The notes beneath the pieces are model-generated. The model was given only the letters and a program-made list of their open reading frames with translations, was not told the origin of the DNA and did no database searches. A stretch of DNA of 64,000 nucleotides from Nocardioides rotundus. GTDB lineage: Bacteria > Actinomycetota > Actinomycetes > Propionibacteriales > Nocardioidaceae. The position numbers and the translations under genes are program-made. Positions 17,086 through 25,575 of this stretch are shown here, piece after piece. Position 1 is the first letter of the stretch, and every line of letters begins with the position of its first letter. Location: NCBI RefSeq assembly GCF_019931675.1, contig NZ_CP082922.1, positions 3,859,001 to 3,923,000 of the forward strand, in the 5' to 3' direction.

Positions 17086-18878
17086 GCGGCCCCGCCGAGG
17101 GGCGGCAGACCGGTTCCTTCGGTGACGAGCTGACCAACGCCGCGATGATCGGCCTGATCGGGGTCTTCGCGCTCGCGCTGCTGCTGCGCGCCGCAGGCTC
17201 GGTCACGGCGTTCCTCACCGGCACCGCCCAACCCGCTGCTGGCCCCGCCGCAGGCGTCGGTGTGCTGTTCAACCCGGCCGATCCCGCGACCGCGCTGGAC
17301 GCCGAGGGCCTGAACGTCGTCGTCTACTGGATCGTCGCGGCCGTCCTACTCATCGGCCTTGGGACCGGGATCGGGTGGGTGTGGACGCGACTGCGCCGAC
17401 ACTCACGCCAGACTGCGACCGACCCGCACCGGCTCGCCGGGATCGCCACCAAGCACGAGGTCACCCGGACAGCCTCATCCAAGGCGCTGCTGGCGCGAGC
17501 GAAGAACCTGCGCCCCTCGCTGGAGCGCCCGACACCGGCCGATGTGGGGTACCGGATCGGCACCGCGCACGGCCAGGAGGTCTGGGCCAGCGTCGAGGAC
17601 TCCGTGCTGCTGATCGGCCCACCGCGTAGCGGCAAGTCGCTGCACATCGCTGTCCCATTCATCTTGGACGCGCCGGGCTCGGTGGTGGCGACCTCGACCA
17701 GGCCCGACAACCTCACCGCGAGCCTGCGCGCTCGCCAGCGCATCGGCCCGACAGCGGTGTTCGACCCGCAGCACTTGGCCGAAGGGCTCCCTGCCGGACT
17801 GCGCTGGTCGCCGATCAGAGGCTGCCAAGATCCCTTGACGGCGATGATCCGCGCCACCGGGCTCGCCTCCGCGACGGGCCTGAGCTCGGGCGGGGTCGAG
17901 GGCGGCGGCTTCTGGGAGGGCAAGACCCGCTCGGCATTGCAGGCGCTGCTGCACGCCGCCGCGATCGACGGCAGGCCCCCGGCGGAGTTGTTCCGATGGA
18001 CGCTCGACCCGACCGCCGCCGCCGACGCGGTGGCGATCCTCACCAACAGCCCCGACGCCGCCGGCGGGTGGGCCGAATCGCTGGAGGCGATGATCGACGC
18101 CGACCCACGCACCCGCGACTCGATCTGGCAGGGTGTCTCCCTGTCGCTCAGTGCCTTGGCCGATCCGCGTGTGCTCGATGCGGTCTCACCGGGAGACGGC
18201 GAGGACTTCGACCCCGAGAAGTTCATCCAGTCGCGCGGCACCCTCTACCTGCTCGCCACCGGCGCGGGCGCCGGGGCGAGCGCCGCCCTGGTCGCGGCGT
18301 TCGTGGAAGACCTCGTGGAAGCGGCCCGGCGCGTGGCCGCCCGCTCGCCGGGTGCCCGCCTCGACCCGCCGATGGCGCTCATCCTGGATGAGATCGCCAA
18401 CCTGAGCCCGTTGCCGTCGTTGCCGACGCTCATGTCGGAGGGCGGCGGCACCGGAATCACCGCGATGCCCGTTCTCCAATCGCTCGCGCAGGCGCGGGAT
18501 CGCTGGTCGGAGAACCAGGCCAACGCGATCTGGGATGCGGCGATCACCAAGATCGTGCTGGGCGGGGCCAGCAACAGCCGCGACCTGCAAGACCTCTCCG
18601 CGCTGATCGGGGAGCGCGACGAGTTCACCGACAGCGTGACCCTGGGCGACCACGGCACCCGCTCGAACCAGCGCTCGGTCAGGCGCGTGCCGATCATGCC
18701 GCCTGACCGCATCCGAACGCTGCCGTTCGGCACAGCGGTGACCCTGCTGCGCTCGGCACCGCCGATCATCACCGATCTGCGCGCCTGGCCCGCACGACCC
18801 GACGGCGACCGGCTCACGTCGGATCGGGCCGAGATCGAGGCGCTGCTCAGGCGAGGCGCGAATGCCGATGCGCCGTGA
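17082..18878 (+). CDS. VirD4/TraG-type coupling ATPase
   Basis: A 598-aa type IV coupling protein that would bring the DNA-relaxase complex to the channel. Two N-terminal membrane helices lie near residues 18-45 and 78-102. Walker A is GPPRSGKSLH near residue 178. Walker B is MALILDEIANLSPLPSLPTL near residue 430, and the region GTGITAMPVLQSLAQARDRW is typical of TraG/TraD. The GTG start overlaps the preceding stop. No relaxase gene was found in this window, so it must lie outside or be lost. Confidence 0.88.
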   Translation: MSGPAEGRQTGSFGDELTNAAMIGLIGVFALALLLRAAGSVTAFLTGTAQPAAGPAAGVGVLFNPADPATALDAEGLNVVVYWIVAAVLLIGLGTGIGWVWTRLRRHSRQTATDPHRLAGIATKHEVTRTASSKALLARAKNLRPSLERPTPADVGYRIGTAHGQEVWASVEDSVLLIGPPRSGKSLHIAVPFILDAPGSVVATSTRPDNLTASLRARQRIGPTAVFDPQHLAEGLPAGLRWSPIRGCQDPLTAMIRATGLASATGLSSGGVEGGGFWEGKTRSALQALLHAAAIDGRPPAELFRWTLDPTAAADAVAILTNSPDAAGGWAESLEAMIDADPRTRDSIWQGVSLSLSALADPRVLDAVSPGDGEDFDPEKFIQSRGTLYLLATGAGAGASAALVAAFVEDLVEAARRVAARSPGARLDPPMALILDEIANLSPLPSLPTLMSEGGGTGITAMPVLQSLAQARDRWSENQANAIWDAAITKIVLGGASNSRDLQDLSALIGERDEFTDSVTLGDHGTRSNQRSVRRVPIMPPDRIRTLPFGTAVTLLRSAPPIITDLRAWPARPDGDRLTSDRAEIEALLRRGANADAP

Positions 18879-19108
18879 TCCGCACCTGACTGCCGGGCAC
18901 CGCTCCCGTGGCCGCATCCCCATGCCGCCACCAGCCGCGACGCCCGATACGGGCGTGTGGAGGTGAGACGGGATGGTCAGGCGCAGAACCCGGAAGCCAC
19001 CACCGGGGCAACTCGAGTTCGACCTGTGGGGGCTCGGCGAAACCGACGCCGACGAGACCACCGAACAGGCGCGCGAGGCCGGGCCGGAGACGACGGAGGG
19101 ATCAGAGC

Positions 19109-19657
19109 GTGAACAAGTACGGGACGAGGGCGCTAGAGCACTGGAGAGCGCACGCACCGCAGCGGCTGGCGAGGATCGAGAACCCGGCCCGGTTCTTCAC
19201 CGACCTGGGGCTGGAAGCGCAGGGGCAGATCACCGAACTGGCGCAGCAGATCGAGAGCAGCCCGGCGTTGATGCTGGCGACGACGGGCTCTTCGCGAGAG
19301 ACTTACTTACAAGAGGTCGCACGCCGGACGACGGCGCTACGGATCGCGGAGGAGGTCGTGATGAACCAGTTGGCCTGGACGCACGACCCGGCGCTGCCGC
19401 TGGCCGAGGCCCGCGAGGAGTGGAACCAGACCACTCCGAACGACGAGAACCTGATCATGTGGGCCGAACGGATGCAGGACGCCCCCGACCTGCTGCCCTC
19501 GACGGTCGACCTGGAGCAGAAGGCCAAAGACTGGGCCGTGCCCGTCTGGTTCTTGGAGGGCCTGGTGGAAGCCGAGATCCCGAGGCGCTACCTGGAGGCG
19601 CACCAGAGCCTGCTGGCCGAGGCAGCGACGATCCGCTTCCTGCGCGAAGTCCACTAA
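19109..19657 (+). CDS. hypothetical protein of the conjugative element
   Basis: A 182-aa helical protein starting at a GTG (VNKYGTRALEHWRAHAPQRL). It contains an acidic and aromatic centre (AREEWNQTTPNDENLIMWAE) and ends in LAEAATIRFLREVH. No motif was recognised. A reading frame opening at 18973 (MVRRRTRKPPPGQLEFDLWG) overlaps it out of frame and has no stop of its own before it, so I do not list it as a separate gene. Such small proteins commonly precede the very large helicase/methylase gene of these elements, whose remains follow here. Confidence 0.6.
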   Translation: MNKYGTRALEHWRAHAPQRLARIENPARFFTDLGLEAQGQITELAQQIESSPALMLATTGSSRETYLQEVARRTTALRIAEEVVMNQLAWTHDPALPLAEAREEWNQTTPNDENLIMWAERMQDAPDLLPSTVDLEQKAKDWAVPVWFLEGLVEAEIPRRYLEAHQSLLAEAATIRFLREVH

Positions 19658-19756
19658 CCCCCCCACCCGAGCCTGAGCCCGGCACGGAGCCGGGGTCGCG
19701 GTTCGTGCCCGCCTCCCACGAAGACCTCGCCCCCTCGGGTGCCAAGGCTCGCTTCT
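19654..19756 (+). pseudogene. N-terminal stub of large helicase/methylase gene
   Basis: Reading on the + strand gives PPPEPEPGTEPGSRFVPASH followed by EDLAPSGAKARF. This resembles the N-terminus of the very large helicase/N6-adenine methyltransferase-type proteins of actinobacterial conjugative elements. The similarity stops abruptly at 19756. From 19757 the DNA encodes an internal part of a helicase on the opposite strand. No convincing start codon is left, because a seven-C run sits at the expected position. It is a broken 5' end. Confidence 0.55.
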
Positions 19757-21497
19757 CTGGAACTTCGCGAACCTCGTCTTCATGCGGAACGTGTTGTTCG
19801 CGGTCGGGGCCATCTCCATCTGCGTGACGGTCTGCCCGAACGTCGCCGCCCACGCATCGAACGCCCCAATGCCTGCGGCTTCCAGCAAGTCCGGGCGCAG
19901 ATACTTCTGCATCACGAACGCTTCGGTCACGCTGTTCGAGATCGGGGTGGCGGTCGCGCCGGTGACGACCCGCTCGCGGCCCAGGGAGCGCAGGTACTCC
20001 AGCTTCATGTGCAGGTCGCTGGCCCGGTTCGAGCCCTCGATGGCGGCGTCCTGAATGTTCGAGTCGGTGGCGAGGTTCTTGTACATGTGCATCTCGTCCA
20101 CGACCACGTAGTCGATGCCGGTGTCCTCGAAGCACACTCCGACGTCCCGGTCGCTGTCGACACGGGCCTTGACCTTGTTCTCCAGTTGCAGCAGCCGACG
20201 CTGGATGCGCTTGACGCTCCTCTGCTTCTCGCCCTCAGCGTTGGCGAGCACCTGCCGCATCTCGTCCACCTGCGCCTGGATGTAGGTCTGCTGGGTGTCC
20301 TCGCGCAGCGGGATCTTCTCGAACGCGCCCTGGGTCAGCAGCACCCCGTCCCAGTCGCTTGCGGAGGCGCGGGCGACGAACAGGCGGCGCTTGTCGGTGG
20401 TGAGGTCTTTGGACGAGGCGGCGAGAATCCGCGCCTGCGGATAGATCTGCAACCATTCCCGGCTGAACTGTTCGAGCATGTGATTTGGGATCACGATCAC
20501 CGGCTTGGAGATCAGCCCCATCCGGCGCATCTCCATCACGCCCATGATCATCTCGGCGGTCTTGCCCGCACCCACCTCGTGGAACAACCCGGCAGACGGC
20601 TCGGCGATCATGCGGGCCACCGCCGAGCGCTGGTGCGGACGTGGCACGAAGTTCTCCGCCATGCCCGGCAGCGTCAGATACTCGCCCGCGTCGGTGTAGT
20701 CGCGCAGCACGATGCTGTTGAAGCGTCTGTTGTACTCGGCCACGAGAGTGCGGGCGCGTTCGGGGTCTTCGAACACCCACTCTGCGAAGCGCTCCTGTAT
20801 CGCGTCGGCCTTCTCTTGCGCGGCGGTCGTCTCCAGGGGGTTGAGCACGCGGCGGGTCTTGCCGCCGACGTCCTCGATCTCGTCGTAGACCAGCAGCGTC
20901 TTCTGCTCCATCACCGCCTGGGCGATGTCCGGGGCGGGGCGGCGCTCGGTGCCCCACTCGCTGGTCGCCAGCAGCCCGGCCCGGCCGCCGCGCACCTCCC
21001 ACATCCCCGGCAGCGGGTTCTCCACCCGGACGTCGCTGGTGCGCAGCAGCTCGTTCAAGAACTGTGCGTGCACCTCGGCGCTGATCCACACCGCGCCCAT
21101 CCGGGCGCTGATCTCCTGCACGCCGAGCGGTTCGGGGACGACCTCGGTGAGCGCGTCCACGTTGGCTTGGAATGCCGGATCGTCGGCGGCGCGCTCGGTG
21201 GCGGCGTCGAGTTTGGTGCGCACATCCCCCGACAGATAGGCCGGGGCGTGGACGAGTTCATCGGTGACTGGATCGGTGAACACCAGCCCGGTCAGCGCGC
21301 CGCGCGCCGCGTCCTCGCTCATGCCGAGCATGTCCGCGATCAGCGGCAGCTCGATCCGGCCGGTGCGATCCAGGCTCACCGCCACCGCATCGGCCGGGGT
21401 CTCGACGCCCTGAATCTCGGTGCGCGGGGTGACGACCCGGCGGGTCATGATCGCCGCCGGGGTCGCGGTCTGGTCGATGTCGTCGAACTGCTCCAGG
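19757..21497 (-). pseudogene. internal fragment of large DEAD/SNF2-type helicase, inverted
   Basis: The minus strand encodes about 580 residues of helicase: MTRRVVTPRTEIQGVETPAD, then a motif I region EVGAGKTAEMIMGVMEMRRM, motif II as VVVDEMHMYKNLA, and motif III as GATATPISNS. It then ends at RFAKFQ, where the normal protein would continue to its second RecA domain and C-terminus. Upstream coding continues in frame (LEQFDDIDQTATPAAI) up to 21497 with no start. Both ends are thus missing. The piece is oriented opposite to its presumed N-terminus at 19654-19756, so the gene was split by an inversion plus deletions and is non-functional. Confidence 0.75.
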
Positions 21498-22137
21498 GCG
21501 CCTCACGGGATACGGACTCCCTGAACGGCAGCCGGAACACCGTCGTGAAGCCACCGTCAAGCAGGTCCTGCACACGACGGGCGTCATCGCCGAAGTCCTC
21601 CGGAGACGTGGGGAACGGCAACGCGTACGTCGGCAGCGGGAAGTCGTGATCGAGCTCGCCGGTGACTGCGGTGATGGCAGCTCGAGCTCTTGCCGCACTG
21701 AACTCGAACCAATGCTCGCGGCTCACGATCTGCGGCTGATCGGTGATCTCACCGACCGACTTGAAGCCAAGTCCCTTGTAGCCGATAGCCGTCTCTGGAT
21801 CCTTCGTTGAGGCTCCGAGAGTGGAAATGGCTCGTATGTGCTTCGCGGAGAAGCCGGCGCCGTTGTCCGCGACGAGGAGGGCCGTGTCAGTCACCTCAAA
21901 GTGGGCGCGACCAACGAGGCCGTTCTCAGCTGCTGCGTCCTCGGCGTTCTGCAGCAACTCGAAGGGATAGCGCCCGCTGTACCGCTCACGAATCAGGTCC
22001 TTCGAGACGCCGCGCTCGCGCAGCATCACCAGCGCGTTGTCGTGACGCCCTGCCTCCCATTCGGCGGCCAATGACTCTAAGAACGGCAGCCTGATCTGGT
22101 CGACGACGGACCGCTCAGCTGGCACGGGCAGTGACAC
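21498..22137 (-). pseudogene. sacsin/Hsp90-like ATPase gene, 3' truncated
   Basis: The N-terminal 213 residues of a GHKL-ATPase protein remain. The Bergerat fold motifs are visible: ELLQNAEDAAAENG (motif N), LLVADNGAGFSAKHIRAIST (DxGxG) and GYKGLGFKSVGEI (GxxGxG region). This is the layout of the sacsin/NOV domain found in large bacterial defence-associated proteins. The coding ends at a junction with the inverted helicase fragment near 21498, so the long C-terminal effector part is lost. The start ATG at 22137 lies just before the divergent XRE-DUF488 gene. Confidence 0.7.
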
Positions 22138-22205
22138 AGCATGAGTCTCGCATCGGACCGAGCCGTAGGTCAGCCAGGTGACGCCAAACCGTCAGATCCA
22201 TGGCT

Positions 22206-22219
22206 AGTAAATATTTACT
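22206..22219. promoter_or_regulatory. 14-bp palindrome, probable XRE operator
   Basis: AGTAAATATTTACT is a perfect palindrome of A/T-rich sequence, 15 bases upstream of the GTG start of the XRE-DUF488 gene. A possible -10 (TACGAT) lies at 22222-22227. It probably mediates autorepression by the XRE domain. Confidence 0.55.
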
Positions 22220-22233
22220 GCTACGATCGGAGC

Positions 22234-22947
22234 GTGCGGGTTGGCCGGCCTTCGAGAGAATCCGTAGGACCCACGCGCCTTGGCCAAGCCCTGATCGACC
22301 GTCGACATGCAGCCGGGATCACCCGCTCGACACTTGCCGCCAGCGCAGGACTGTCGACCAACACCTTGATGAAGGTCGAGCAGGGACAGACCCGGGATCC
22401 GGGCGTCCTCAAGGTCGCCGCGCTGTGCCGGGCGTTGTCCGTGTCGATCGACGAGCTGGTGCACGACGCCGAACCCAACCGACGACCTCAGGAGGCCACC
22501 GCCATGACCCACGGAATCGTCTCGGTAGGTTACGAGGGCCGCACGATCGAAGCCTTCGTTGACGAGCTCGTTCGAGCCGGAGTGAAGACGGTCGCAGACG
22601 TTCGCCTCAATGCAATCAGCCGCAAAGCGGGGTTCTCGAAGACCCGCCTGCGCGACGCCCTGGCAGCGGTCGGTATCGAGTACCGCCACATGCGCAGCCT
22701 GGGAAACGCGAAGCAGAACCGTGAACCGTTCTGGGACGATCGCGTCGAGGAGGGCCGGCGCGTCTTCCGTGAGGCCCTCGAGTCGCCGGAGGCGGAGTCG
22801 TCGCTAGAGGAGCTCTCCGCGCTCGTGCGCGACCAGGTCGTCGCCGTGCTCTGCTTCGAGACGGACGTGGAGAAGTGCCACCGCAAGGTGATCATCGATG
22901 AAGTGGTCGGCGTCTCTGAGGTCCCGGTCGCCGCACTCCCGATCTAG
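22234..22947 (+). CDS. XRE helix-turn-helix fused to DUF488
   Basis: A 237-aa fusion. Residues about 15-75 are an XRE domain (LAASAGLSTNTLMKVEQGQT, RDPGVLKVAALCRALSVSID). The C-terminal part is DUF488: IVSVGYEGRTIEAFVDELVR, VKTVADVRLNAISRKAGFSK, and AVLCFETDVEKCHRK with the conserved Cys-His. The GTG at 22234 places the start just after the palindrome and a -10-like box; an ATG at 22141 would be upstream of them. The stop overlaps the convergent gene by four bases. DUF488 proteins occur beside defence genes but have no settled activity. Confidence 0.75.
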   Translation: MRVGRPSRESVGPTRLGQALIDRRHAAGITRSTLAASAGLSTNTLMKVEQGQTRDPGVLKVAALCRALSVSIDELVHDAEPNRRPQEATAMTHGIVSVGYEGRTIEAFVDELVRAGVKTVADVRLNAISRKAGFSKTRLRDALAAVGIEYRHMRSLGNAKQNREPFWDDRVEEGRRVFREALESPEAESSLEELSALVRDQVVAVLCFETDVEKCHRKVIIDEVVGVSEVPVAALPI

Positions 22948-23795
22948 GTTCCCTTCTTCGGGTAGTAGACACCGAGGATGCTGAACGTCTGGGGCCGCTT
23001 GGCCTGGTTACCGACGTAGAACGCAACGTCGTTGCCCGGCGCACAGATCTCCTCGAAGAAGCGCTTGCGGATCGCTGCCCTCGCGTCTTCGTCGGACCGG
23101 TTCCACAGGTGTCGCTGTAGCGCGACGAACTCCCAGTCGATGATCGACTGCTCGTGGGTTGTGCACTTGGGATCGGCGCAACGCCACTTGTAGAAGCCCC
23201 TGAACCGAGGTGGCTCGAGAGGGGTCTTGTCCTGGGCTTCCTCGAAGACGTCGAGTTCGAGCTGGTTGACGTAGGCGTCGATCTTCGACTGCTCGTCCTT
23301 GCTCCAGCCTGGGTGCGGCTCAAGTCGGAACCCGAGGATCTCGGTCGGCCGCACGAGGGCAAGCGACCGAGCTTTTGCATCGGCGCTAGCGGCGTTGCGG
23401 ATTCGGCACATCGCGTCGTCGATGATTGGCTCGAGGAGTTGCTGCCGTCGCTTCCACGGCGGCAGGTTGGTCTCGACATGGAGGGTCGACATGTTCGGCT
23501 TCCAAGACTCCAGCCGCGCTTCACCGGCGGGCTGGCACTCCACCGTCACGATGTCGTACTTCTTGAAGTCCTCCGTCGCGGACGGAAGGTGCCGGAAGTT
23601 GATCGGGTACAGCCGGATCCATCCAGTCGCGCCGTAGTCCCCGAGGAGAGCGCCAGCGACGCAGACCGTCTCACCGTGCGTGATCGATGGATTCGGGGCG
23701 GCCTTGACTGTGATGAGGACGCGGTGACGCGCCGGGCCGGACGGCTTCTCAGTCGGGTGCTCGACCATGTCGCCAAACAGGGTCTCCATCGTCAT
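22944..23795 (-). CDS. probable dual-OB-domain protein paired with DUF488
   Basis: A 283-aa protein. The N-terminal half is beta-rich (ARHRVLITVKAAPNPSITHG, TGWIRLYPINFRHLPSATED). The C-terminal half has a possible metal site in WRCADPKCTTHEQSIIDWEF. I recall dual-OB proteins encoded next to DUF488 genes, and this fits, but the assignment rests on pattern memory only. It is convergent with the XRE-DUF488 gene, overlapping four bases at the stops. The ATG at 23795 follows AGGTGG; MET at 23789 is an alternative. Confidence 0.5.
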   Translation of the reverse strand: MTMETLFGDMVEHPTEKPSGPARHRVLITVKAAPNPSITHGETVCVAGALLGDYGATGWIRLYPINFRHLPSATEDFKKYDIVTVECQPAGEARLESWKPNMSTLHVETNLPPWKRRQQLLEPIIDDAMCRIRNAASADAKARSLALVRPTEILGFRLEPHPGWSKDEQSKIDAYVNQLELDVFEEAQDKTPLEPPRFRGFYKWRCADPKCTTHEQSIIDWEFVALQRHLWNRSDEDARAAIRKRFFEEICAPGNDVAFYVGNQAKRPQTFSILGVYYPKKGT

Positions 23796-24037
23796 CACAA
23801 CCACCTCGCGTGATCGAGTTGCTGGGCCCCGAAAGTAGCGGTCAGGACCGACAGTTCTCGGCCGATTGCGGGACGCCCCAGGTACTCCGTGCCGCGCGGC
23901 GTGGAACACACACCACTTTCCAGCTTTCTCAACTGTGATCGCCTCCGGCCGAATACCGTCAGTAGCGGACCACACGGCCGAGGTGAGTATGGAGCGAGCA
24001 CGCCCACGCCCCGACCTGCTCGGAGGGAGCGCGATCG

Positions 24038-25030
24038 ATGGCCCAGTACGGATTCCGGCTGTTTCTGCTCAGGCTGCACGAGGGGTTCAAGCCTGCGGCC
24101 GTCGATGTGTCGAAGGCTGGCGACAAGCGCGACACGCATTACGCCGAAGTTCTCAAGGATCTCGTCAAGCCTCAGCTCAACATTGTTCTGGATGGGCGCC
24201 CGATCCTCATCGACACCGATGACGGGCACGATCTCAAGTTGAGCCCCGGCGCCGAGCTGAGCTGTCGATGGGAGCGTGCGAAGCGCTCAGGTACGCACGT
24301 CTCCTTATCGCTCCGCTACGGCCGGCAGGGCGACTACGACCTCGCACTCAACACGGCTGAGGAGGCGAAGCTTGAGGACAAGGCCACAACACGGCCCTAC
24401 CGGGTAGAGCTCTTTCTTCCTCCCGCTGGAGATCTCGGTGTTCTCGCTGTCGAGACGGTGGGCCGAACGCATCCGACTGAGATGTTCACTCGGTGGTCGG
24501 GACTTCTGTCGCGGCGTGCGTCGCGCAGCAAGGCCAAGGGTGGGGTGCTGCCGCCCTGGTGGCGTATCAAGGTTGATCCCTACCCAGATCCTGCGCAGCT
24601 CGATCAACTGATCGCCAACGGCTCCAAGGTACGGCTCCAGGTGACGAAGTACCTTCCCACGGCAAGCGGCGCCGGCCGCAGTAAGCAGCTCGTGCTCGTC
24701 GAGCACGTCCATTCGCAGACCCTGCTGAAGAAGGCGACGGACAAGGTCAAGGAGTGGACGAGTCATCCCGACGCCGACGGCGCCAGCGACGTCGCAAGCC
24801 TGATGACCCCGGGAACTGTCGGTGGCATGGGGTTCACTGATGGCGAGGTGGTGATCGAGGACGAAGGTGGCCGCGAGAAGCGCCTCAGTCCCGGAAAGAT
24901 GGACGAAATCTTCGTCTACCCGTTCCCGGGACTGCACGGCGAGCGCCCAAAGGCCGGCGCGTGGAGGGCCGAGGTCGAGACCAAGGTCAAGGCCCTAGCG
25001 AAAGAGCACAAGCTGCAGCTCGACTGGTGA
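24038..25030 (+). CDS. 330-aa protein of unknown function, partner of a membrane protein
   Basis: A soluble protein with GGAGGGAG before the ATG. It is unrecognised. It opens with a beta strand and charged segment (MAQYGFRLFLLRLHEGFKPA). Its centre contains LLSRRASRSKAKGGVLPPWW and RIKVDPYPDPAQLDQLIANG. The C-terminus is basic and helical (AEVETKVKALAKEHKLQLDW). No nuclease or ATPase motif is apparent. Sixteen bases downstream lies a four-helix membrane protein, so the pair is an operon. The island context suggests a sensor plus membrane-effector defence pair, which is inference. Confidence 0.65.
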   Translation: MAQYGFRLFLLRLHEGFKPAAVDVSKAGDKRDTHYAEVLKDLVKPQLNIVLDGRPILIDTDDGHDLKLSPGAELSCRWERAKRSGTHVSLSLRYGRQGDYDLALNTAEEAKLEDKATTRPYRVELFLPPAGDLGVLAVETVGRTHPTEMFTRWSGLLSRRASRSKAKGGVLPPWWRIKVDPYPDPAQLDQLIANGSKVRLQVTKYLPTASGAGRSKQLVLVEHVHSQTLLKKATDKVKEWTSHPDADGASDVASLMTPGTVGGMGFTDGEVVIEDEGGREKRLSPGKMDEIFVYPFPGLHGERPKAGAWRAEVETKVKALAKEHKLQLDW

Positions 25031-25045
25031 CGGAGGGAGGGCCAG

Positions 25046-25573
25046 ATGACCGATCGGTTCAGCCCCTGGGGCCTGCTCGGCAGGCACCTGGCATCTCTCC
25101 GAGACCACCGGCCCGGTCGAACCTGGGACTGGACTGCGCTCGCCGTGCTGTTGGTAGTCCCCACGGCTGCCGCCGTCGTGATGGGCTTCGTTGGGACGAT
25201 CACGATGCCTGCCGGTTGGTTCACCGGCGTGGCACTCCTTACCGGAGGGCTGATCGGTTCGTTCAGCTACATCGCCGGTCTTCGGATGAAGCTGGCCGAG
25301 CGCGAGAGCACGTTTCCCGACGGAGAAGCCCAAATCCGCCAGTACCTCGACGAGACAGTCGCTCACATTCTGACTGCTGCGTACGTTTCCGCGCTGACCG
25401 CCATCATCCTTGTGGTCGAGATGAACCTCAATCGCAGGCTCGACGGCCTGCTTGCTTCGCTGCCGACCTGGCCCTCCGTCTATCTGCTTCTACTGATCAC
25501 CATGATCCTGCCGAGGTTGTTCCATGCGTACGAGGAGCTGAACGATGTCCTCCGATCGGTGCCGCCGAAGTAG
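25046..25573 (+). CDS. four-helix membrane protein of a two-gene unit
   Basis: A 175-aa protein with four predicted membrane helices at about residues 28-50 (ALAVLLVVPTAAAVVMGFVG), 54-78 (GVALLTGGLIGSFSYIAGLR), 110-132 (ILTAAYVSALTAIILVVEMN) and 142-162 (VYLLLLITMILPRLFHAY). A short cytosolic stretch (KLAERESTFPDGEAQIRQYL) separates the pairs. Size and topology are like membrane effectors of phage-defence systems such as KwaA of Kiwa, but I see no sequence match. Its stop is two bases from the stop of convergent mcrC. Confidence 0.65.
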   Translation: MTDRFSPWGLLGRHLASLRDHRPGRTWDWTALAVLLVVPTAAAVVMGFVGTITMPAGWFTGVALLTGGLIGSFSYIAGLRMKLAERESTFPDGEAQIRQYLDETVAHILTAAYVSALTAIILVVEMNLNRRLDGLLASLPTWPSVYLLLLITMILPRLFHAYEELNDVLRSVPPK

Positions 25574-25575
25574 CG

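Noticed and set aside
18973..19827. A + strand frame starting MVRRRTRKPPPGQLEFDLWG
   Set aside because: The first 45 codons could be a real small gene, but there is no stop before the frame runs out of step across the 19109-19657 gene. Only its last part (19654-19756) is kept, as the helicase stub.
19739..21649. A 636-codon + strand frame opposite the helicase fragment
   Set aside because: It contains no domain signature, while the minus strand shows clear helicase motifs.
24038..25573. Direct annotation as Kiwa (KwaB/KwaA)
   Set aside because: The resemblance is in size and topology only; I cannot see a family motif, so the pair is reported as unknown.
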